Of a stretch of DNA of 64,000 nucleotides, positions 30,152 to 41,503 are shown one piece after another. Origin of the DNA: Pseudomonas sp. CFBP13508 (GTDB taxonomy: Bacteria; Pseudomonadota; Gammaproteobacteria; Pseudomonadales; Pseudomonadaceae). The DNA is taken from assembly GCF_005233515.1 (NCBI RefSeq), contig NZ_QFZZ01000009.1, positions 62,001 through 126,000 of the forward strand, given 5' to 3'. The notes beneath the pieces were generated by a model. The model did no database searches. It worked only from the letters and a program-made list of their open reading frames with translations, and had not been told where the DNA came from. The position numbers and the translations under genes are program-made. How positions within the stretch are numbered: the stretch's first letter is position 1; each line of letters begins with the position of its first letter.

Positions 30152-30332
30152 GCGAGCACCTCGGTGTTGCGAGTGATTTGAATCATGGCGCGTACCTTTG
30201 CGGCGAATGGCCGGTAGCGCGTGTGACCACTTCCGGGCTGCCATGGTAGACCGCCGAGGCCATTCTGGTAACCGCCAATCGCTGACAAAATGCCGTCCGT
30301 CCAGGCGAAACGCAAAAGTTGCCAGGCGACGC

Positions 30333-30360
30333 TTGACTTCTCTTTTTGAATCAGTAACAT
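30333..30360 (+). promoter_or_regulatory. Promoter of tRNA-Asn
   Basis: TTGACT (30333-30338) and TAACAT (30355-30360) are spaced by 16 bases, ten bases before the mature tRNA start. Confidence 0.7.
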
Positions 30361-30370
30361 ACGCACCAAT

Positions 30371-30446
<76 letters not shown>

Positions 30447-30454
30447 AATAGCAA

Positions 30455-30487
30455 AGCCCCTGAATCGCAAGGTTCAGGGGCTTTTTT
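30455..30487 (+). terminator. Terminator of tRNA-Asn
   Basis: AGCCCCTGAA pairs with TTCAGGGGCT across an eight-base loop and is followed by TTTTTT. Confidence 0.9.
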
Positions 30488-30507
30488 GTGGGCGCACGAA
30501 AAATACC

Positions 30508-30541
30508 AAAAGGCCGATCTGTTTGGGCAGATCGGCCTTTT
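30508..30541 (-). terminator. Terminator of the purine permease gene
   Basis: AAAAGGCCGATCT pairs with AGATCGGCCTTTT, with T runs on both sides, so it could work in both directions. It sits just after the permease stop. Confidence 0.85.
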
Positions 30542-30559
30542 CTGTTTCAGACGCAGCGG

Positions 30560-32083
30560 TCAGACATGTTCGCTGCTTTTCACCTGCACCTTCGGCGCGC
30601 CGTGGCCATGATCATGGTCATCCGGCTCGATCACCGGCACTTCCTTGCCATCGCAATCATGCAGCTTGCCGTCGCTGAAGTAATCACCTTCACGCAGCGC
30701 GGCGAGATCGCGATAACGCAGGGTGCGCTCTTCCGCGGCGGCGAACACCGATTGTTGATCCGAATTGCCGGTCGTGAAGTGGTTGAACGCCAGGTTGAGC
30801 AGGATCGCCATGATTGCCGACGAACTGATGCCCGAATGGAAAATCGTCGCGAACCAGCTCGGGAAGTGATCGTAGAAATTCGGCGCGGCGATCGGGATCA
30901 TGCCGAAACCGATCGAGGTGGCAACGATGATCAGGTTGACGTTATTGCGGTAGTCCACCTTCGACAACGTGCGGATGCCGCTCGCAGCCACAGTACCGAA
31001 CAGCACGATCCCGGCGCCGCCGAGTACCGAAGTCGGCACGGCGGCAATCACCCGCCCCATGAACGGCAGCAGGCCGAGCACCACCAGGAACAGACCGCCG
31101 GTGGCGACCACGAATCGGCTCTTGATCCCGGTCACCGCCACCAGGCCGACGTTTTGCGCGAAAGCACTTTGTGTAAAAGAACCGAAGATCGGCGCGAACA
31201 TGCTCGACAGCATGTCGGCACGCAGGCCGTTGCCCAAGCGTTTCGAGTCGACCTTGGTGCCGATGATCTCACCCACCGCAAGGATGTCCGCCGAGGTTTC
31301 CACCAGCGTCACCATGACCACAATGCACATCGACAGAATCGCGGCGAAATGGAAGGTCGGCATGCCGAAGTGGAATGGTGTCGGAAAGCCAAACATGGGA
31401 CCGGTGGTGACACTGGAGAAATCCGCCATGCCAAGGAACACCGCCAGCACCGTGCCGATGACCATGGCCAGCAGAATCGACAGCCGAGAAATGGTCGCGC
31501 TGCCAACCTTGCTCAGCAGCAACACCAGCACCAGCGTGACCGCCGCCAGACCGATGTTCTGCATGCTGCCGAAGTCCGGCGCGTGGCTGTTGCCGCCCAT
31601 CGCCCAGCGTGCGGCCACAGGCATCAGCGTCAGGCCAATGGTGGTGATCACAATGCCGGTGACCAAAGGCGGAAAGAACTTGGTGATGCGTGAGAACACC
31701 GGCGTGATCAGCAAGCCGATCAACGAGGCGGCAATCACCGCACCCAGCACCGATTGGAAACCGCCCTCCCCGCCGCTGCTGACGATCGCGACCATGGTCG
31801 CCACGCCGGAGAACGATACGCCCTGGACCAGCGGCAACTGACAGCCAAAAAACGGCAGACCCAGGGTTTGCAGCAACGTCGCCAGCCCCCCCGCAAACAA
31901 TGAAGCAGCAATCAACAGACCAATGTCCGCCGGCGACAGACCGGCCGCCTGGCCGATGATCAGTGGCACCGCAACGATACCGCCGTACATGGTCAGAACA
32001 TGTTGCAGGCCGTAAGCCATATTCGCGCCGACCCCGAGGTTTTCGTCCTCGGGCCGTTGGTGTGAAACATGGGGCGTTTTCAT
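30560..32083 (-). CDS. NCS2 family purine (xanthine/urate-type) permease
   Basis: This 507-residue multi-spanning protein belongs to the nucleobase:cation symporter-2 family. It has about 12-14 hydrophobic segments starting with GLQHVLTMYGGIVAVPLIIG. The family motif appears as QNVGLVAVTG; the leading Gln is typical of xanthine/urate members, whereas uracil permeases have Glu there. I chose the ATG at 32083 (MKTPHVSHQ) with AGGGAAC upstream. A His/Asp-rich cytoplasmic tail follows the last membrane segment. The upstream gap holds a strong palindrome. Exact substrate is inferred, not shown. Confidence 0.88.
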   Translation of the reverse strand: MKTPHVSHQRPEDENLGVGANMAYGLQHVLTMYGGIVAVPLIIGQAAGLSPADIGLLIAASLFAGGLATLLQTLGLPFFGCQLPLVQGVSFSGVATMVAIVSSGGEGGFQSVLGAVIAASLIGLLITPVFSRITKFFPPLVTGIVITTIGLTLMPVAARWAMGGNSHAPDFGSMQNIGLAAVTLVLVLLLSKVGSATISRLSILLAMVIGTVLAVFLGMADFSSVTTGPMFGFPTPFHFGMPTFHFAAILSMCIVVMVTLVETSADILAVGEIIGTKVDSKRLGNGLRADMLSSMFAPIFGSFTQSAFAQNVGLVAVTGIKSRFVVATGGLFLVVLGLLPFMGRVIAAVPTSVLGGAGIVLFGTVAASGIRTLSKVDYRNNVNLIIVATSIGFGMIPIAAPNFYDHFPSWFATIFHSGISSSAIMAILLNLAFNHFTTGNSDQQSVFAAAEERTLRYRDLAALREGDYFSDGKLHDCDGKEVPVIEPDDHDHGHGAPKVQVKSSEHV

Positions 32084-32119
32084 GGTGGGGGGTTCCCTGG
32101 TTTTTGTTATGCGCACACT

Positions 32120-32163
32120 GTATTCAATACTCAGGACAAATGTCTATAGAGTTGTATACAACT
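32120..32163. promoter_or_regulatory. Operator palindromes upstream of the purine permease
   Basis: A perfect 14-bp palindrome AGTTGTATACAACT (32150-32163) contains the core TTGTATACAA, typical of GntR-family operators. A second palindrome GTATTCAATAC lies at 32120-32130. Both are within 80 bases of the permease start. The regulator gene is not in the window. The rest of the gap up to 32361 holds nothing I can support. Confidence 0.55.
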
Positions 32164-32361
32164 TATCAGTCACATAATGGTTAGGTAGCCATCCAACCTT
32201 CTAGCCTGCGCTTCTTGCTCCAACAAATCCGGCAACACATCCCCGCTGCGTCCGCGCCAGTGCCCACTAGGCTGGAGTGTTCACGGCGACCGACGGTGCA
32301 GTCGCGCTCTTTTAGCGGCCATCGGCGAAATCCGTCGCGTATTGGAGCCTGGTGTAAAGCC

Positions 32362-33195
32362 TTAGATGGAGGCTGGCGCGATGACCCGAGCCAGCGCTTG
32401 CCGTACACGCGGTGAATCAGGCACCTGAAGGTCGAACTCGCGGCGCAGCAACTCCATCAGCTCGTCGACGTCCGCCACCTCGCGCCGCTCACTGTCCGCG
32501 CCCATGTGATGAATGGCAAAACTGCCGTTGTTCAGGGTTTTGCGCCAACCAGCGCCGGTGCGCGCAACCATCAGGCGCTGGGCAAAAGGTGACTCGGGAT
32601 GGGTGGAGACGTACCAGTTGCCGACGCTGTAATCGATGTCTTCCTGGCGCTGCAAATCGAACAGGTACATCGGCCGCCATTCGCCTGCGACTTTGGCGCG
32701 CAGCAGGTAGCCATCGGTCTGTTTGTCGATGCGGTAGGGTTCGTGCGGGGTGGGTTGCTCATCCTCACTGTCGAGCAACAGCGGCGCGGTGGGCACCATG
32801 CCACCGAAGCCGACGTCGGTGATGTAACGCACTGCGTCGATGGTCACCAGACTCAAACGATGGGTTCGCGCCGTCCAGCTGCCTTCCGGCTGATTCATCA
32901 CCACGCGCCCGCTGATCGCCCGCGCGTCGAAGCCCAATTCAAGCAGCAGCGCATAGAACAAATGATTGAGCTCATAGCAGTAGCCGCCCCGCCCCTGCTG
33001 CAACACCTTGTCTTCGATGGAGACCAAGTCGATCAACACCGGCTCTCCACTGATCGTTGCCAGATTTTCGAAAACAAACTGAGCGGTGTGGCGCAGTTGC
33101 AACTGATGCAAGGTTTCCAGCGTCGGTGGCGGCGGCGCATCGAAACCCAGACGTTGCAGGTACAGATTGGTATTGGTCAGCCGTGGCGCACTCAT
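32362..33195 (-). CDS. Arylamine N-acetyltransferase
   Basis: The NAT family transfers acetyl from acetyl-CoA to arylamines and hydrazines. The 277-residue protein has the catalytic triad visible: Cys in GRGGYCYELN (about residue 69), His in THRLSLV (about 107) and Asp in ITDVGFGG (about 122). VFENLATISGEPV matches the family N-terminal helix. I chose the ATG at 33195 (MSAPRLTNTNLYLQRLG) with AAGGA upstream. Length is standard for bacterial NATs. Confidence 0.92.
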   Translation of the reverse strand: MSAPRLTNTNLYLQRLGFDAPPPPTLETLHQLQLRHTAQFVFENLATISGEPVLIDLVSIEDKVLQQGRGGYCYELNHLFYALLLELGFDARAISGRVVMNQPEGSWTARTHRLSLVTIDAVRYITDVGFGGMVPTAPLLLDSEDEQPTPHEPYRIDKQTDGYLLRAKVAGEWRPMYLFDLQRQEDIDYSVGNWYVSTHPESPFAQRLMVARTGAGWRKTLNNGSFAIHHMGADSERREVADVDELMELLRREFDLQVPDSPRVRQALARVIAPASI

Positions 33196-33295
33196 TGCTC
33201 GATCCTTATGCATGGGCCGCAGAACACTGCGTTGATGTTGCCCTGTATACGGGATCAGGCACGGCTTTCGACAATTGATTTCGCCAATCGCCCGT

Positions 33296-34090
33296 TCAGC
33301 GCTTTTTCCGCGAAGCGATGCGAATCCACGTCGGCGCATGGTCACTGGCGTGCGGTTCATTGCGCACCCAGGCGTCGACGCCAGCGTCATGCAGATACGG
33401 GCTCAATGCCGGGTTGAGCAGCAGGTGGTCGATGCGCAGGCCGGAGTTGGTTTGCCAATGATTGCGGAAGTAATCCCAGAAGGTGTAGAGGCGCTCTTCG
33501 GGATACACGTGGCGCAGAGAATCGGTCCAGCCCTGATCCAGCAGCCGCTGGTAGCACTCGCGGCTTTCGGGTTGCAACAAAGCATCCTTGAGCCAGGATC
33601 GGGTGTTGTAGATGTCCATGTCGGTGGGCACGACATTGAAGTCACCGGCGAGCACCACCGGGTGATCGCTGCTTTGCAGGTCTTTGGCGTAATTGATCAG
33701 ACGCTCGAACCAGGCCAGTTTGTAATCGAATTTCGGCCCCGGCTGCGGGTTGCCATTGGGCAGATACAGGCAACCGACCAGCACACCGTGCACCGCCGCT
33801 TCGATATAGCGGCTGTGGGTGTCATCGGCATCGCCGGGCAAACCGCGTCGACTCTCCAACGGCTGCGCATCACGCGCCAGAATCGCCACGCCATTCCATG
33901 ACGCCTGGCCCTGCCAGATTGCGCCGTAACCGGCGGCTTCCAGTTCGGCGGCGGGAAATGCGCTGTCGACTGATTTGAGCTCTTGCAGGCAGGCGATGTC
34001 CGGCTGCTCGCGCTTGAGCCATTCCAGCAGATTCGGCAGCCGCGCGCGCATGCCGTTGACGTTGAAGGTGGCGATTCGCAGGTTTTTCAT
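33296..34090 (-). CDS. xth: Exodeoxyribonuclease III family AP endonuclease
   Basis: The 264-residue protein belongs to the Mg2+-dependent Xth/ExoA fold. It has FNVNGMRARLPNLLEWL, the metal ligand Glu in CLQELKS, NGVAILAR, GDFNVVPTDMDIYN with catalytic Asp/Asn, and the terminal SDHAPTWIRI with the catalytic His. It repairs abasic sites and trims 3' ends. The ATG at 34090 (MKNLRIATFNVNG) matches the family start. It lies between the NAT and channel genes on the same strand, with gaps too long to imply an operon. Confidence 0.94.
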   Translation of the reverse strand: MKNLRIATFNVNGMRARLPNLLEWLKREQPDIACLQELKSVDSAFPAAELEAAGYGAIWQGQASWNGVAILARDAQPLESRRGLPGDADDTHSRYIEAAVHGVLVGCLYLPNGNPQPGPKFDYKLAWFERLINYAKDLQSSDHPVVLAGDFNVVPTDMDIYNTRSWLKDALLQPESRECYQRLLDQGWTDSLRHVYPEERLYTFWDYFRNHWQTNSGLRIDHLLLNPALSPYLHDAGVDAWVRNEPHASDHAPTWIRIASRKKR

Positions 34091-34173
34091 CGTCTGCAAC
34101 TCCTGCCCGGTGGGATTGCAAATTGTGACCCTGAGAACGCCGCGCAGGTTGCATCGAATGACAATACGACAGC

Positions 34174-35616
34174 TCAGACTCGGTTACGCAGCCATTGCAG
34201 AAAGCCTCTTTTCGGCGCGACCACGGGCGTTTCCTCGGTCAGCGACTGTGCCTTGTGCAGACGGAAATCGAGCAACGCCTGCATCGCATCATGGATGTCA
34301 TGGCGCGCATCCAGGCACGGTTTCAGGTAGGACTTCTCGATGCGATACAGGGCGCAGAAAGTCTTCGCGGAGAAATCCGCCGGCAAGGCGGTGTCGGAAA
34401 GAATCCCGGCCTCGCCGATCACCTCACCCGGCCCCATGCGCCCGGATTCCAGGGGTGCGCCGTGGCGCTTGAGCGTCACCGATACCACGCCGGATTCAAT
34501 GATGAACAAATGATCGCTGACCTCGCCGCCCGCGAGAATCGTTTCGCCGGCGCGGAAGGTTTGCAGAGTCATGTTCTGGCTGAAGGTGTCTTTCTCTTCT
34601 TCACGCAGAGTCGAGAAGATCGGTGAGCTTTCCAGCAGCGCCCGTGGCCGCGACAACTGCGGTGCGGCGCTGGTCTCGTTGCTCGACAGCAGATTGACTC
34701 CCGAAGCCTGCAAATGTCGGTAGGCCAGATCGAACAATTGATTGCGCACCACGCGCTTCTCGCCCATCGAAGCGACAAATCCGCTGATCTCGTATTCCGC
34801 ACCGCCGCTGGCAGAACTTTTCAACGACACGCTGGGCGCCGGTGTGTCGAGCAATTGCCGGCAGCCTTGCATCGCCCGCTCCAACGCCTCGATTACCGAA
34901 CTGGGCCGGGCATGGGGGCTGACGGGCACGCTGACGGAAACGCCGAACATATTGCTCGGTCGGCTGAAGTTGATGATTTTGGCTTTCGCCGCCAGCGAGT
35001 TGGGAATTACGGCCATGCTGCCCTGACTGGTTTGCAGACGCGTGGCGCGCCAGTCGATGTCGGTGACGCGGCCCTCGGTGCCGTCGATGGAGATCCAATC
35101 ATCGAGTTGATAGGGCTTGGTGGTGTTGAGGACGATGCCGGAGAACACATCGCTCAAGGTGCTCTGCAAGGCCAGACCGACAATGATCGCCAACGCGCCG
35201 GACGTCGCCAGCACGCCTTTGACTGGCAGATCGAGCACGTACGCCAGCGCCGCAATGATCGCGATGAGGAAAATCACCGCGCCGAGCAAGTCCTGCAACA
35301 GCCGGCCGGTATGGCCGACCCGTTGCATCATCACCGCGCCGATCAGCACCGTCAGGGTCCGCGCACCAAACAGCCACCACCCGATCTGCAACCCGGTCGC
35401 CGCCAGATGCAGCGGCACGTTGTCGGCCCACGGTGCCGGTTCCATCGGGTTGAGGCCTTCGTTGAACAGCACAATGCTGAACAAGGCGAAAATCAGCACC
35501 CGCACCAACAGCTTCCATTCGCTGCCGCGAGAGCTGATCAGCCGCCACAGGCCAAGATCGAGCAGGATCAGGATCAACGCGCTAAACAACGGGTGTTCGG
35601 TCAGCAGAGACAGCAT
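34174..35616 (-). CDS. MscS-family channel with C-terminal cyclic-nucleotide-binding-like domain
   Basis: The 480-residue protein starts with four hydrophobic segments (within about 1-140). The MscS pore helix region follows (GVLATSGALAIIVGLALQST), then the β-domain (LDDWISIDGTEGRVTDIDWRATRL) and an α/β region. From about 330 to 450 it has a cNMP-binding fold (FRAGETILAGGEVSDHLFII…GPGEVIGEAGILSDTALPADFSA). The Arg that usually holds the cyclic phosphate in this cassette is not evident. Such fusions are known as bCNG-type channels. Ligand gating is therefore uncertain. The ATG at 35616 opens the first membrane helix. Confidence 0.87.
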   Translation of the reverse strand: MLSLLTEHPLFSALILILLDLGLWRLISSRGSEWKLLVRVLIFALFSIVLFNEGLNPMEPAPWADNVPLHLAATGLQIGWWLFGARTLTVLIGAVMMQRVGHTGRLLQDLLGAVIFLIAIIAALAYVLDLPVKGVLATSGALAIIVGLALQSTLSDVFSGIVLNTTKPYQLDDWISIDGTEGRVTDIDWRATRLQTSQGSMAVIPNSLAAKAKIINFSRPSNMFGVSVSVPVSPHARPSSVIEALERAMQGCRQLLDTPAPSVSLKSSASGGAEYEISGFVASMGEKRVVRNQLFDLAYRHLQASGVNLLSSNETSAAPQLSRPRALLESSPIFSTLREEEKDTFSQNMTLQTFRAGETILAGGEVSDHLFIIESGVVSVTLKRHGAPLESGRMGPGEVIGEAGILSDTALPADFSAKTFCALYRIEKSYLKPCLDARHDIHDAMQALLDFRLHKAQSLTEETPVVAPKRGFLQWLRNRV

Positions 35617-35723
35617 CAAACAACTCCGACAAAGGCCAATCGCGAGAAGATCGCACAGATTGGCACAGTGTAGGAGCAATTGATTTCGGTGGATGAACAG
35701 CGTCTCGAAAACGCTGAAAAACC

Positions 35724-35812
35724 TGTAGGAGCGAGCCTGCTCGCGAAGGCGTCCTGTCAGTCACTACCTCTTGGACTGAAACAGAGCATTCGCGAGCAGG
35801 CTCGCTCCCACA
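35724..35812. repeat. REP inverted pair
   Basis: Two facing REP copies lie upstream of the channel gene. The first reads GTAGGAGCGAGCC, a variant of GTGGGAGCGAGCC. Confidence 0.88.
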
Positions 35813-35842
35813 GGGGGGGTCAGTTGCCAGTAAAGCTCGGGG

Positions 35843-36709
35843 TCAGGGGTGCATCTGGCCAAAGCGCCCGGACTGGAAGTCGGCAAAGGCCTGATGGATT
35901 TCCTGCTCGGTGTTCATCACGAACGGGCCGTGGCCGACGATCGGTTCGTCGATCGGCTCGCCACTGAGCAGCAATACCACCGCGTCTTCGCTGGCCTGGA
36001 GGGTGAGTCGATCACCGTCGCGTTCGAACAGCGCCAACTGCCCTACTTCCACCGATTCCGCGCCGTTGACCTGCACCGAACCTTTTAACACCACCAGCGC
36101 CGTGTTGCGTCCTTCGTGCAGATCAAGCGTCAGCAGCTTGCCGGCATTGAGGCGCAGATCCCACACGTCGATCGGCGTGAAAGTCCGCGACGGTCCGGTG
36201 TGCCCATCGAATTCGCCGGCGATCAGACGCAGGCTGCCGGCGTCGTCCTTGAGCGCGATGCTCGGAATGTCGCGGTCGAGAATGGTCTGGTAACCCGGCG
36301 CGGCCATTTTGTTCTTGGCCGGCAGGTTGACCCACAGCTGGACCATTTCCAGCTTGCCGCCGGTTCTGGCGAAGTTCTCCGAATGAAACTCTTCATGGAG
36401 GATGCCGGACGCTGCGGTCATCCACTGCACATCACCCGGGCCGATGGTGCCGCCACTGCCGGTGGAGTCACGGTGCTGCACTTCGCCGTCGTAAACGATG
36501 GTCACGGTTTCGAAACCACGGTGCGGGTGCTGGCCGACGCCACGCTGTTCAGTGGTCGGGGTGAATTCGGCGGGACCGGCGTGATCGAGCAGCAGAAACG
36601 GGCTGATGTGCTTGCCCAGGTTGTCATAGGAAAACAGGGTGCGCACCGGGAAACCATCGCCGACCCAGTGGCCGCGCGGGCTGGTGTAAATGCCGATGAT
36701 ATTTTTCAT
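35843..36709 (-). CDS. Pirin family protein
   Basis: Pirins are bicupin Fe-proteins, some with quercetinase activity. The 288-residue protein has the N-terminal cupin with metal-ligand motif HPHRGFETVTIVYDGEVQHRDSTG (His ligands near residues 58-105) and ILHEEFHSE. A second cupin contains EGRNTALVVLKGSVQVNG. The ATG at 36709 (MKNIIGIYTSPRG) is the homology start. The physiological role cannot be read from sequence. Confidence 0.9.
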   Translation of the reverse strand: MKNIIGIYTSPRGHWVGDGFPVRTLFSYDNLGKHISPFLLLDHAGPAEFTPTTEQRGVGQHPHRGFETVTIVYDGEVQHRDSTGSGGTIGPGDVQWMTAASGILHEEFHSENFARTGGKLEMVQLWVNLPAKNKMAAPGYQTILDRDIPSIALKDDAGSLRLIAGEFDGHTGPSRTFTPIDVWDLRLNAGKLLTLDLHEGRNTALVVLKGSVQVNGAESVEVGQLALFERDGDRLTLQASEDAVVLLLSGEPIDEPIVGHGPFVMNTEQEIHQAFADFQSGRFGQMHP

Positions 36710-36827
36710 GGGGTCTCCAATGTGTAAGTGCATTGGATTAAGCGTAAGGGCATATCGAATATTCGACTAGAGGGTGCAAACCGGCTTGAGTGTTCCATAT
36801 GCAGAACAATTGAGCAGCGGCGCGCAT

Positions 36828-36851
36828 TTCTCGAGCAGGCTCGCTCCCACA
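36828..36851. repeat. Single REP element
   Basis: One REP copy (CTCGAGCAGGCTCGCTCCCA) has a changed first base pair. It lies just past the 3' end of the sensor kinase gene. Confidence 0.75.
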
Positions 36852-36866
36852 GGAGTCTGCAATGGT

Positions 36867-40073
<3,207 letters not shown>

Positions 40074-40083
40074 GTCGGGGCAC

Positions 40084-40716
40084 TCAGATCAAGTGATTGC
40101 GCTTGGCGAACTCACGCAGGAGCACCAGTGAACCCAGGCAAAGCTTGGCCATCATGCGGGTTTTGTAGGTGCTGACGGTCTTGTGACTCAAGTGCATCTC
40201 CTGGGCGATGGCCTTGTTCGGTTTGCCCAGCGCCAGATTCACGAAGATGCATAACTCCCGATCGGACAGCTGAGCGATCATCTCCTGTTCAGTGCGTTGC
40301 ACGGCGTTGTACAGACCGCTGGTATTGGGTAACGCGGAGAAATAGGTGTGGCCGGACATCAATGCCTTGATGGCTTCGTGCAGCAGAGTCAGTTGGTTGC
40401 TCTTGGTCACGTAGCCCCGTGCGCCGGCACGCAGACAGCGCTCTTGATAATGCGTGGGCTCATGCATGCTGAACACCAGGATTCGGCAGCGCGCCGTCGG
40501 CGCCTTGATCTGAATCCGCGTCAACACTTCCAACCCATCCATGGACCCCAGCCCGAGGTCGAGTACGACGAGCTGCGGATCATGGGTGCAAATCAGCGGC
40601 ACGACTTCGTTGCCATTGGACGCTTCATGAATATCGGTGAAGCCTTGAGCCTGCAGAACGATCCGAATGGCCGCGCGCACTACTGGATGATCATCGACGA
40701 TCAGCGCTGACTTCAT
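40084..40716 (-). CDS. BvgA/EvgA-type response regulator (LuxR/NarL family)
   Basis: The 210-residue protein has an N-terminal receiver with the acidic pair in IVDDHPVVR, phosphoacceptor Asp in LVVLDLGLGSMDG (about 53) and the conserved Lys in GYVTKSN. A C-terminal LuxR-type helix-turn-helix (LSDRELCIFVNLALGKPNKAIAQ…LSHKTVSTYKTRMMAKL) follows. It is upstream of, and co-directional with, the BvgS-type kinase, so the two form a phosphorelay pair. Target genes are not evident. Confidence 0.93.
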   Translation of the reverse strand: MKSALIVDDHPVVRAAIRIVLQAQGFTDIHEASNGNEVVPLICTHDPQLVVLDLGLGSMDGLEVLTRIQIKAPTARCRILVFSMHEPTHYQERCLRAGARGYVTKSNQLTLLHEAIKALMSGHTYFSALPNTSGLYNAVQRTEQEMIAQLSDRELCIFVNLALGKPNKAIAQEMHLSHKTVSTYKTRMMAKLCLGSLVLLREFAKRNHLI

Positions 40717-40841
40717 TGGTACTCCTGCAAAATCGAAGACACCGCAACAATCTGTTCCGGAGTCGGTGGCTGCGCAGGCACTGTTACATGGATGATCAAG
40801 AGAATCACCTGTCAGGTCTGACAGTTGTGCAGCCTGGTTTT

Positions 40842-41276
40842 TTATGCATTGGCATGGCGCAACGACCAGCGGGAATCAGACGCAGCTTGGCGTTCGCCGG
40901 CGGCTTCGACTCTCGCCATCACCTGTTCGATGAGTGCTGAACTGGGCAATGGCGCCGGGCTGATCTGCGCGTTTTCCTGAGCAAACCCGGCAACCGCCTG
41001 CAAAGGTGCCGACGGTTCGTTGTAGATCAGAGCGTGGCGGACCTGTGGGTTATCGAGCAGAAAGCCCAGCAGATCGAGAGAGCCTGCCGCCAGTTCGGCA
41101 TTGATCACCAGCACATCGAACGGCTCGCAGCCGTAGTCGACCAGGGTCAACAATTCACCGAGATTCTGCACCGGGGCAACGCGGTAGTAGCCGAACGCGT
41201 TGAACAGGCGCTCGATTTTCATGCGATGAAAATGCTGCGGGTCGGCGATCAGGATGCGCAACGCTTTGTTGCTCAT
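40842..41276 (-). CDS. Degenerate stand-alone receiver protein
   Basis: The 144-residue protein has receiver-like secondary structure (ALRILIADPQHFHRMKIERLF…FDVLVINAELAAGSLDLLGFL). The phosphoacceptor Asp position is Asn (VLVIN), and the conserved β5 Lys is absent (ALIYNEPSAP). A Pro/Ala-rich tail replaces an output domain. The ATG at 41276 has GGGAGA six bases upstream. It lies 125 bases ahead of the BvgA-type regulator on the same strand. It is probably not phosphorylated. A regulatory or anti-regulator role is inference. Confidence 0.75.
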   Translation of the reverse strand: MSNKALRILIADPQHFHRMKIERLFNAFGYYRVAPVQNLGELLTLVDYGCEPFDVLVINAELAAGSLDLLGFLLDNPQVRHALIYNEPSAPLQAVAGFAQENAQISPAPLPSSALIEQVMARVEAAGERQAASDSRWSLRHANA

Positions 41277-41396
41277 GGTCATTCTCCCGGTGGGGTTTGG
41301 GGAGGGCAAGACTACGCAAGCGCCGGGGATAGCTCTGTAGGACTTTTCCTAAAAATCCGGTCATTCATCCGGCGGCCCTGACGCACCAATATCCCC

Positions 41397-41483
41397 TGTG
41401 GGAGCGAGCCTGCTCGCGAAGGGGCTATACCAGTCAGAGATACTGACTGACACGACGCCTTCGCGAGCAGGCTCGCTCCCACA
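41397..41483. repeat. REP inverted pair
   Basis: Two facing REP copies lie between mgtA and the degenerate receiver gene. Confidence 0.9.
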
Positions 41484-41503
41484 GGAGAAGCATTCCATGG
41501 CGG

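Noticed and set aside
32181..32408. 75-codon minus-strand ORF
   Set aside because: It overlaps the end of the N-acetyltransferase gene, has no good ribosome binding site and shows no recognisable features.
40809..40824. CTGTCAGGTCTGACAG as a LexA box
   Set aside because: It fits CTGT-N8-ACAG, but the centre is GC-rich where LexA sites are AT-rich, and the site lies between a pseudo-receiver and a regulator with no SOS link. It may be a simple hairpin.
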